Of a stretch of 14,313 bases of DNA, positions 1 to 7,800 are shown in pieces. Source of the stretch: Planctomycetota bacterium (GTDB lineage: Bacteria; Planctomycetota; MHYJ01; JACQXL01; JAVHLO01); contig JAVHLO010000042.1 of the NCBI GenBank assembly GCA_031082105.1, positions 1 to 14,313 of the forward strand, in the 5' to 3' direction. The translations under genes and the position numbers were made by a program. Positions within the stretch are counted from its first letter, which is position 1; each line of letters begins with the position of its first letter. The notes under the pieces are model-generated. The model saw only the letters and a list, made by a program, of their open reading frames with translations, was not told the origin of the DNA and ran no database searches.

Positions 1-3000
1 CTTCGCTGGCGGCCTCCCGCGCGGCCCGGTCACAGTCGCGCGCCGTACGCAAAACGGCCTCGAGCGTGTCGGGGACCTTGACCAGCTCCTCGGGCTGCGC
101 GGCCGCGGACTCGATCAACCGCGCCCATCTCGGCGCCTGCAGGAACGAGGTCGATGACTCAGGCGGGACGTTTTCGAGGAGAGACGCAAGCGTATCGAGC
201 GCGGCCGAGAACTTCGCGCCGGCCTCGACCTTGTCGCCCTCCTCCGCCAGCATGACTCCGAGCCGATGGAGCGCCTCACACTGAGTATCCGCAAGCCCGC
301 TTTCGGACGCGAGCAGGATCGCTTCCTCCGCAGCCCTCTTTGCTTCTTTTCCGGTTGCGGCCCGGGCAAGCACCGCGTAGCCCTGCGCCATGACATCGGT
401 CATCGAGACGTTGTGTCGATTGAGCACGATCTCCCGCGCGACGGCGGCCGCTTTGTCAAGGCTGTTCGCGTTGGCGAGCAGGCGGGCCATCTCGAGCCTC
501 GACCGCACCGCCTCGGCGCGAGCGCCCATGTCCGTCGCAAGCTCGAAGGCGCGCGCGACGGACGACATGGCGTCCTCGGTCCTGAACTGCGCGTCCATGA
601 TCGTCGCCTGCACACGCAGCAGCTCGATCTCTTCCGGTTTCAGACCCGCGGCGCGCGCCATGTCCAGCCCGCGCGAGACCATGAGCGCCGCCTGGTCGAG
701 CGAACCCATGACGCGGTGATAGTCGCCGAGGTTCGTCAACACGCTGATCTGGCCCTGGATGTCGCCCTTCTCGGAGTAGATTTTCAGCGCCCTGTTCCAG
801 CAGGAGAACGCCTCAGTGTACTGGCCGAGCTTGAGCCTGGCGCTGCCCACGTTCAGGAGCGAGTTGGCGAACCCGTGTTCCATACCCGCGATGCAGCGCA
901 TCTCAAGGCTCTTGAGGAAGAACTCCAACGCCCGCCTGGTGTCGCCGCTCTCATCGTACATCACGCCGATGTTGCTGAGCGCGAGCACTTCGCCCCACAG
1001 GTCGCCCATCTCGCGACGCAGCCCGAGAATCCGCTCCTGCTCGCTCAGTGCGCCTTCGAGCTCGCCGGCGTAGCTGTGGAGGATGCTCATGTTGTTGAGA
1101 CTGTCGCACAAGCCTTGCATGTTGCCGGCCGCCTCGCGCAGGGCGATCGCCTGCTTCAGGTTCTTCGCGGCATCTGTGAAATCGCCGCCGTAGATATTCG
1201 CGATTCCGAGCACGTTGTGGATCGCACCCTTCATATCGGGGTCGCCGAGCTGTTCCGCGAGCGGCAAGGCCTCCCGCGCGTACGAGACGGATTCCGTACA
1301 GCGGGCGCGCTGAGAGGCAAGCCAGGCCTTCGAGAAGAGCAGCCGCACGCGCATCCTCGATCCGGATTCCATCGCGACAGGGCCGGGAGCGCCGCCCCGA
1401 CCGATCGCGGCGAGGTGGGCCAGTCCCCTATCCGCCGCCGCGCCGGCCTTGTCCCACGCGCCCATGCGCAAATACGTATCGACCGCGCCGGCAAGTGTCG
1501 AAGCCGCCGTGCCGTGCCACGACGGGTCGTCCGCGCATGACGGCCGATTCGATGCGTCATCGCCGCACCGCACCGACCTGAGCGCGAAGACCATCCTCAT
1601 TGCGTTCGCATGGCTGCGGATGGCGTCGTCGTACCTGCAGAGCAGCGTTTCCAGTCCCGCCATCGCCGAATGGATGTCGAGCTTCGCACGATGGTCGTCG
1701 ACCGCGGTCAGCGCGAGTGCGGCGGAGAAGAGTTCGAGCGCCTTCTCGTTCGCAAAGGAGCGGCGACATTGCTCCGCTTCGCGCAGAAGGTACGGCAGCG
1801 CGCGGATGGGCGTCGAGCCCTTCATGAGATGCAGCCCGATGCTCTCGCCGAATATCCCGGACTTGCCTGTCCGCCAGACATCCTGCCCGCCTTCGTGGGC
1901 AGGCTCTTTGCTTCGCTGTGCGGCACCGGTCCCCGCGGATGCCGTTCCTGGTCCGACGAGCCTGTTCCCGTCTTCAGCCGAGCGCGCCGCTTCGAACTGA
2001 TGATCCTCCAACGCGCGCGCGATCGCGTCGTGCAGCCGCATGCGCCGGGCGAGATTCAGCCGGTTATAGACAAGATCCTTGAGCCGCCTGTGTACGAACG
2101 ACACGAGCACCGATTCGAAGCACGCACCGCATTTCTGGTCGGCGCTCGAACACATGTGTTCGAACCGGACGATCACCTTGGTCCCGAGGTCGCGCAACGC
2201 GTTCTCCCAGGAGAAGGTTTCGGCTCCGTCCGCGGCGCAGCCCGCTGCGCGCAGGACCACGCTCGGCGGCACCGCGCCGGAGAACGCGGAAAGGGTCTCC
2301 GCGATGTGTATCTCTTCCGGGCTGAACTTCTCGATCCTCTGCGCGGCGAGGTCGGCGAGTCCGACCTGGCCGGGGAACTGCGGGATCCTGCCGAGGTCGC
2401 ATTTCCATTCACCGGTTTCAAGCCGGATGGCGCCGTCCTCGACGAGGCACATCGCGATCTCTTCGACGAGCAGCGGGATTCCACCGGACCCTCTGACGAC
2501 CGCGGAGAGCAATTCGCGCGGAACATGCTTGAGGCGCAACGCGGAGGACAGGAGCTGCCCCACTTCCGTTTCGGACAGAGGCCCGAGCCGGTGCTCCGCC
2601 GCGTCGCCCTCGGAGACCATCCTGTCCAGATGCTGTTTCACATCTTCGTCCACCGCACCGTCGCTGAGGTATGTCGCAACGACCATGACGGGCGGGACCC
2701 GCGCGCCGCCGCCGGGAAGGACGTTCTTCAATCGTCTCGCGAGAAAGGCGAGCATTTCCGCTTCGAGCGGGGTCATACGATGGGCGTCATACAGGAACAG
2801 CACCATCGGGAATCTCTCCGCGAGCTCGAGAAAAAAGTTCACGATGCGGTTCACAAGTCGCGCCCGCATCCGCCCGAACGGCACCGGCGGACCGAGCGGG
2901 CCGGACGGTTCATCCAGCCCGCCGCCGTTTCCGGGTTTCACCGCGCCGGCCTGGGAACGCGAGCCGCGTCCGTCGGATCCTGCCCTGCCCGAAAACCCGC

Positions 3001-4564
3001 CGGCGGCGTGGTCGTCCCACGACTCGCCCAGTTCCGGGAGGACGAGCGAGAGGTCGGGCAGGTACTTGGCCACTTCTTCAGCGTTTCTACCGGCCACATC
3101 GACGGCCTGTCGTACGAGCGAAGCGAAGCCGCCGAAGGGCAGGCCTGATGCCTCGCTGAAGGACGCGGTGAGCGTCCACGCGCCCGTCACCTGGACCCTG
3201 CTGCGAAACTCCTCGACGACCCGTTTCTTGCCGGTCCCGCTGGTCCCGGAGACGAGCCCCACGGAACAGATGGCGCCGGTTGCGGTTCCATTCCCGGCGA
3301 TCCGGCCTGCGTGGGGACGCACGAGGGCGACCGACCCGGCCGGGCCGGCGCCGGAGCTCGCGGCCTGCCGCGACAGCGCGGGCCAGACGATCGTGTCGAA
3401 CGCGTGCTGGAGGGAATCGAGCACGTTGTCGCGCCCAATCAACTGGCTCGAGAACACACGGCCGCGCAGCTCCTTGGCAACCGCGGCGGACCCGCTCTGC
3501 GGATACGCCTGCAAGAGTTCGCCGGCCACCCCGGCGGCATCGCCGGGTCGCCTCGCGGGTTCCTTCGACAGCAGTCGGACGGCAAGCAGACTCAAATCCT
3601 GCGGCACCCCCGGGCGCAGATTCGAAGGCGGCACGGGCGCTTCTTCGAGGTGCTTCTTGATCAACTCATACGGCGAATCGGCGGCGAAAGGCAGCCGGCG
3701 CGCAAGGACCTGGTACAGGACCACTCCGAGCGAGTACAGGTCCGATCGCGCGTCTACCGGCAGACCGCGCAGAACCTCGGGAGGCATGTAGGCGACCGTA
3801 CCGCGCCGCTCCGGAGTTTCGTTCGGCGAAAGACCGCCCATCATTCCGAAGTCCAGTATCTTGACGACCGAGGTGCCGCCGGAGACGCCCGGTGTCGTCG
3901 TGACTCGGATGTTCCCCGGCTTGAGGTCGCGGTGGAGAATGCCGTTGCCATGGATGAACTCGAGCCCCGCACAGACCTGGGCAAAGAATTCCGCGATGCG
4001 CTCGAAAGAGGCGTTTTCCGTCGCCGTGAGGAGGTCCGACCCGGGCACGAACTCCATAGTGTAGAAAGGCATGCCTGCGACGGGCATGTCGGTCGAGGCC
4101 GCGTTTGTTTCCGCGCCTCCGCGTCCCGCCTTCTCCCCCTGAGAGAGGGAGGGCGTGAGGGCGCTATGCACGCCCCCGGGGAACTCCACTCCTGCAACCT
4201 CGCCGAAGTCGTGGACTACGGCCAGGTTGGGATGTCTGAGACCGGCCAGCACGAGGAACTCGCGCTTGAAGCTTGCGAGTCGGTCGGCCGCCGATCCCTT
4301 GCCCGGTCCGTCGGAGTCGGCGACCTGATACGGATGCGTGGGCTGTTGAGCGGATGGCGCGTCGCGTCTTCCGGCCGGCGCAGACGGACCCGCCTGTGGC
4401 GGGACCGGGCCGGGGCTCGCCTGCGACTGCCGCCATCGGTGGAGGGCCTTCAGTGCGCAGAGCGCGCCGCCGCGCTGCCTGTCTTCGGCAAGGAAGACCG
4501 CTCCCATTGCGCCGCGTCCAAGCAGTTCGCGCAGGACATATCTGTTGTTCAGAACAGCTAACAT
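1..4564 (-). CDS. Ser/Thr protein kinase with STAND/AAA_16-like NTPase and TPR repeats (PknK-like architecture), 3' end outside window
   Basis: Open reading frame from ATG at 4564 to the left edge (at least 1521 codons, no stop met); an in-frame stop at 4598-4600 makes this the first possible start. No Shine-Dalgarno is visible. Kinase domain at about residues 9-330: glycine loop 'LLGRGAMGAVF' (14-24), lysine K39, 'HRDLKPGN' with catalytic D213, 'LDFGMMG' with D238, 'GTVAYMPPE'. A P-loop NTPase follows: Walker A-like 'GTSGTGKK' at 440-447, Walker B-like 'LFLYDAH' with D593, then 'GGIPLLVEEI', typical of STAND/AAA_16 proteins. TPR-like helical repeats occupy about 1120-1310 and continue toward the edge. 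Family knowledge: such proteins sense a signal through STAND/TPR and phosphorylate targets; the target here is unknown. Oddities: Lys replaces the Ser/Thr after the Walker A lysine, and Pro/Gly/Ser-rich inserts interrupt the kinase lobe and the domain linkers. No membrane segment seen, so probably cytosolic. Confidence 0.9.
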   Translation of the reverse strand, partial: MLAVLNNRYVLRELLGRGAMGAVFLAEDRQRGGALCALKALHRWRQSQASPGPVPPQAGPSAPAGRRDAPSAQQPTHPYQVADSDGPGKGSAADRLASFKREFLVLAGLRHPNLAVVHDFGEVAGVEFPGGVHSALTPSLSQGEKAGRGGAETNAASTDMPVAGMPFYTMEFVPGSDLLTATENASFERIAEFFAQVCAGLEFIHGNGILHRDLKPGNIRVTTTPGVSGGTSVVKILDFGMMGGLSPNETPERRGTVAYMPPEVLRGLPVDARSDLYSLGVVLYQVLARRLPFAADSPYELIKKHLEEAPVPPSNLRPGVPQDLSLLAVRLLSKEPARRPGDAAGVAGELLQAYPQSGSAAVAKELRGRVFSSQLIGRDNVLDSLQHAFDTIVWPALSRQAASSGAGPAGSVALVRPHAGRIAGNGTATGAICSVGLVSGTSGTGKKRVVEEFRSRVQVTGAWTLTASFSEASGLPFGGFASLVRQAVDVAGRNAEEVAKYLPDLSLVLPELGESWDDHAAGGFSGRAGSDGRGSRSQAGAVKPGNGGGLDEPSGPLGPPVPFGRMRARLVNRIVNFFLELAERFPMVLFLYDAHRMTPLEAEMLAFLARRLKNVLPGGGARVPPVMVVATYLSDGAVDEDVKQHLDRMVSEGDAAEHRLGPLSETEVGQLLSSALRLKHVPRELLSAVVRGSGGIPLLVEEIAMCLVEDGAIRLETGEWKCDLGRIPQFPGQVGLADLAAQRIEKFSPEEIHIAETLSAFSGAVPPSVVLRAAGCAADGAETFSWENALRDLGTKVIVRFEHMCSSADQKCGACFESVLVSFVHRRLKDLVYNRLNLARRMRLHDAIARALEDHQFEAARSAEDGNRLVGPGTASAGTGAAQRSKEPAHEGGQDVWRTGKSGIFGESIGLHLMKGSTPIRALPYLLREAEQCRRSFANEKALELFSAALALTAVDDHRAKLDIHSAMAGLETLLCRYDDAIRSHANAMRMVFALRSVRCGDDASNRPSCADDPSWHGTAASTLAGAVDTYLRMGAWDKAGAAADRGLAHLAAIGRGGAPGPVAMESGSRMRVRLLFSKAWLASQRARCTESVSYAREALPLAEQLGDPDMKGAIHNVLGIANIYGGDFTDAAKNLKQAIALREAAGNMQGLCDSLNNMSILHSYAGELEGALSEQERILGLRREMGDLWGEVLALSNIGVMYDESGDTRRALEFFLKSLEMRCIAGMEHGFANSLLNVGSARLKLGQYTEAFSCWNRALKIYSEKGDIQGQISVLTNLGDYHRVMGSLDQAALMVSRGLDMARAAGLKPEEIELLRVQATIMDAQFRTEDAMSSVARAFELATDMGARAEAVRSRLEMARLLANANSLDKAAAVAREIVLNRHNVSMTDVMAQGYAVLARAATGKEAKRAAEEAILLASESGLADTQCEALHRLGVMLAEEGDKVEAGAKFSAALDTLASLLENVPPESSTSFLQAPRWARLIESAAAQPEELVKVPDTLEAVLRTARDCDRAAREAASE
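1858..1903. repeat. Two consecutive hairpin palindromes inside the kinase-STAND-TPR coding region
   Basis: CGGAC at 1858-1862 pairs with GTCCG at 1869-1873. Nine bases on, CCTGCCC at 1882-1888 pairs perfectly with GGGCAGG at 1897-1903. The stretch is read in frame as part of a hydrophilic linker (residues about 888-903, including 'EPAHEGGQDVWRTGKSG') between the NTPase and TPR parts. This looks like an inserted palindromic element tolerated as a linker, but high GC makes chance hairpins fairly common. Confidence 0.45.
4124..4162. repeat. REP-like 'LTPSLSQGE' palindromic repeat inside the kinase N-terminal lobe
   Basis: On the minus strand the DNA reads CTCACGCCCTCCCTCTCTC followed by AGGGGGAGAAGGCGGGA and is translated as 'ALTPSLSQGEKAGRGG'. 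CTCCC and GGGAG form the arms of a palindrome. The peptide 'LTPxLSQxE' is a familiar by-product of a dispersed bacterial palindromic repeat being translated. Here it lies in the kinase domain between 'GEVAGVEF' and 'MPFYTMEFV', just before the hinge, where extra loops are tolerated. Assignment as a mobile repeat rests on recall of this peptide; only one copy is in the window. Confidence 0.55.
4387..4406. repeat. Palindrome inside the N-lobe insert of the kinase-STAND-TPR gene
   Basis: CCCGCC at 4389-4394, loop TGT, GGCGGG at 4398-4403, with a further G-G/C-C pairing outside an A/A mismatch. It is read in frame as 'GPVPPQAGP' in a Pro/Ser/Gln-rich insert that follows the ATP-binding Lys39 and precedes helix C ('FKREFLVLAGLRHPN'). 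Confidence 0.4.
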
Positions 4565-4573
4565 GGCGATGCC

Positions 4574-4592
4574 ACAGTGTGATGCACACTGT
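4574..4592. promoter_or_regulatory. Operator-like perfect inverted repeat at the transcription start of the kinase-STAND-TPR gene
   Basis: ACAGTGTG-ATG-CACACTGT: perfect 8-bp arms around a 3-bp centre. It lies immediately downstream of the predicted transcription start (about 4593) and nine bases before the ATG at 4564. As DNA it is well placed for a dimeric repressor; as RNA it would form an 8-bp stem-loop at the very 5' end of the mRNA. The regulator is not identified. Confidence 0.6.
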
Positions 4593-4599
4593 TCTCGTC

Positions 4600-4629
4600 A
4601 TTATATGAACACGCCGCATAGGAAGTCAA
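4600..4629 (-). promoter_or_regulatory. Sigma70-type promoter of the kinase-STAND-TPR gene
   Basis: On the minus strand, -35 TTGACT (4629-4624), 18-bp spacer, -10 TATAAT (4605-4600), which is near consensus. The start of transcription is expected at about 4594-4593, giving a leader of only about 29 nt, most of it taken up by the palindrome at 4574-4592. The second kinase is therefore probably its own transcription unit rather than an operon member. Confidence 0.75.
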
Positions 4630-4680
4630 GTCTTCGGCATACCATAGCGCGTGTGAGTGAGCGCGCGTGCGGAAAAGCAA

Positions 4681-4749
4681 GGCTCGGATTGCGGACTTGC
4701 CGGCGGCTTTCCTGGAAGCGCAAGGCTCCTGTCGAGCGGCATCCGAGCC
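4681..4749. repeat. Intergenic 9-bp inverted repeat with long loop
   Basis: GGCTCGGAT at 4681-4689 is the exact reverse complement of ATCCGAGCC at 4741-4749, with 51 bases between. A short direct repeat GCAAGGCTC (4677-4685 and 4720-4728) overlaps it. It lies between the FGE-kinase stop and the promoter of the next gene; no coding sequence is seen in 4565-4834. It may be a decayed repeat element or a 3'UTR structure of the upstream transcript. Confidence 0.4.
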
Positions 4750-4802
4750 GCGACCGTGATGGAGCGGCCATTTGCCCTGACCGGTCGCACGCTGACGCGC
4801 GC

Positions 4803-4826
4803 GGTTCGGTTTGCGAGAACCGAGCC
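4803..4826 (-). terminator. Weak terminator-like hairpin after the kinase-FGE gene
   Basis: Beginning nine bases past the stop codon, the minus strand can form GGCTCGGTT-CTCGCA-AACCGAACC, a nine-position stem with one mismatch. No U-run follows, so intrinsic termination would be inefficient; it may act as a 3'-end-protecting or Rho-linked structure. Confidence 0.35.
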
Positions 4827-4834
4827 TCCGCACA

Positions 4835-7800
4835 TCAGTCAATCGCAAAGCACGGCGAGATCAGGCGGAAGCCCAGTGAGGCGCGGACCGTGTGCGGGTC
4901 GGTCCCCAATCGTACCCACGATTGACAACCGTAGGAGTCGTTGCTCCACGAGCCGCCGCGCATGATCCGCCAGTTGCGCAGTGGCGGTCCGCCGTCGTTC
5001 AGACACCACTCCTTCTTGTTCCCGCCGAGTCCGCACACGCCATACGGCGACTCGTCGAGCGTGAACTCCTCGATAGTGACGAGCCGGTTCCCGTCAGGAA
5101 AGGAGCTGTTCATGTTGCAGAACGTGGGATCGCAATGCTTGCCGAAGGGATACTTGCGCCCGTCCGTCCCCCGGGCGGACTTCTCCCAGTGCCCTTCCGT
5201 GGGCAGCAGGTAGAGCCTTCCGTCCTTTGCCGATTTCCACTCGCAGTAGGCGAGCGCATCGAACCAGCTCACGCAGACAACCGGCCATTGAAGCTGCCAG
5301 TCTTGCGTGACTCCGCCGCCTGGGAGTTTCTTCTCGCCGGGCGGCGGCAGATGAAAGACGCCGGCTTCGTCAGGTTCCCAGTACGGGGCCGCCTGCTCCG
5401 AGGCGCGCGGTGCGTGTCTCCTGGCCTTTTCCAGATCGGAGCGCGCAAGGTCGTTGAGGAATTCAAGATACTCCGCGCAGGTGACCGGGAACCTCGCTAC
5501 GAAGAAATCAGGAAGCTCACGTGGGTGCAGCTCGCCTGTCGATCCTTGAGTCCACCCATGCAAATATTCGCCCCCGGGCACTTGAACGAACCCGGTGGGA
5601 CAGTCCTCGGGCCGATACATGGCGATGACTCGCTCGATCCTGTTCTCGTGACGGATGAAGACGGGATACCGGAGGGGCATGTACCCTTCCTTCTGGAGCA
5701 GCAGCAAGTAACTACCAGGTGGAAGGCTCATCGGTCCGAGCGGCGTCTTGCCGAGATACAGTCCGGACGATGCCTGCGGGGTCAACGGCGCGTCCTTCGA
5801 CAACGACCTGTCGGCCCCGGGGTCCCAACCCGACCGAGCAACAGTGTCGGGAGATTTGTCCCCGCCGATCAATGTTGCCAGCGCGGTCGGGAAGCGTGGG
5901 AGGAGTATCCGGTCGATCTCTTCGTAGACAAAGATCCATACGTCGACCCCGTCCAGATCCCGGATACAACAGGACGGTGTGTGGCCATACCGAGTCCCTC
6001 CAGACTGCAGAATCCGCGGAATCCAGAGCCGCTCCCGGTCCTTGACCCGGTCACCGGCCCACGTGCAGTCGCCCATCTCCTCGGTGCGGAACTCCACGTG
6101 CAGTCCGGCGGGTGTGATTGGACCACCGGCGGACCCCGCGCCGGCCGCGCCCGGACGTTCCGGGCCTGACGCAGGCGACGCCGCATTGTCGGCGGCTGGC
6201 TTTGCCCGGGCGAGTTGAAGGCAATCACACTCGTAGCCGCCGGTCCGGACCGTCAGGATTCCATTACCCTTGAGTCGGCCAATGTACCATTCCCTGCCGT
6301 AGGCGAGGAGCAGGCCGGCGTAGTAGGTCGCATCCATCTCATCGCCGCGATTCTCCGCCGCGATGAACCTGTCCCAGTAGAGCTCGCACAGCCCCTTTCG
6401 CGCCTCCTTGTTGTCGGGCTCGTGCCCGATCGCCTCCATGAACTTGCCTATGGCGTCGTTGAGGCAGAGGACGATGGAGCGCTCAGCGGCAATCGCCCGG
6501 TCTTCGATCGCCCACAGCTTGCGCTTCTCCGGCATGGGCATGTGGGGCTTCAACTTTCCGCTCGCCTCGAGCGCGCGCTTCTTCTCCGCGTCCAGGTTCT
6601 CTTTCAGCCGGAAGTACGCCTTGATGAAATCGCGTCCCTGGACGACGGCCGATTCGGCCAGTTCATGTCTGCGCTCACGTTCCTTGACGCCTTCGAGGTA
6701 TGCGGCGATCTCGTCCGCCAGTCCCACCGCGGTGCTGTAGCGGTCTTCCTTGTTCTTTCTGAGACAGCGCATGCAGATCTCTTCGAGCTCGGCCGGAATG
6801 TTCCTTCTCCTGAGCGCCTCCGGGCAGGCCGAAAGCGCGTCATCTTCCGGTAGAGCGGGGGCCGGACCGGACTTCGATGCGGTCGTTTCCGATCTCATCA
6901 ATCGCCTGTACGTCTCGCGTTCGGCTTCGATGCGTTTCGCAGGCGACATGATCTCCCCGGCAACGACCTTGCGCAGGATTTCGACGGAGGACTGACCCTC
7001 GAAAGGTTTGCAGAGGGTCAAAATCTCGTAGAGGATCGCGCCGAGCGAGTAGATATCGGATCTCTCGTCGAGCTCAGAGATGCGGCCCAAGGCCTGTTCC
7101 GGCGGCATGTATTGCGGCGTGCCAATAACCGCGCCTTCGACCGTGTGATGCCACGTGTCGCGCGATGACGACGAGGAGGCGCGGCTGTCGCTCGACAGCA
7201 CTGCCGAGCCGTGAAAGGCGGGATTCTGCGCGAGACTGCGCTCGTGGATGTCCTTTTCGCCCTGCACGCGCGCGAGTCCCCAGTCAACGACCAGCACCTC
7301 GCCGAACTCGCCGACCATCACGTTCGACGGCTTGAGGTCGCGGTGGATGACGCCCTTGCTGTGCGCGTAGGCGATCGCGTTGCAGATCGAGTGAAAGGCC
7401 TCGACGAGCCGGCGCGGCGACCAGCGCCGGGTGGTTTCCCGGTCGCCGGCAAGGATTGCCGCGAGTATCGCGTTTAGATCACGCCCCCGCACGAGCTTCA
7501 TCGCCATATAGAGCCGGCTTTGCGGAGCGTCTTTCTCGCCGCGGCCCTTCATTCCCTTGGTGTCCTCAGCCCGGCTTCCGTTTCCGGGCGGCGGGGCCGA
7601 GCTTGCGCCGGGCCCGGTTCCGCCCTGCCCGCCGAGGCCCGACATCGAGGCCGGATCGGGGATATCCATCGCGCCGACGTCATAGACGGGGATGATGTTG
7701 GGATGCTCGAGCCTGCCTGTGATGATGGACTCGCGTTGGAAACGCTCCACGAAGCCGGGTGAGACTCCGCGGCGGATGAACTTGATGGCGACCGGGCGAC

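Noticed and set aside
266..4561. Long plus-strand open frames opposite the kinase-STAND-TPR gene (for example 266-1540, 1610-3148, 2079-3791, 3311-4561)
   Set aside because: They are antisense to a gene with clear domains, rich in Arg/His/Pro in a way typical of GC-rich shadows, and show no recognisable domain.
4574..4592. Palindrome as a CRP-type site because it contains TGTGA
   Set aside because: The second half-site TCACA is not at the required spacing; the symmetry centre is different (ACAGTGTG/CACACTGT).
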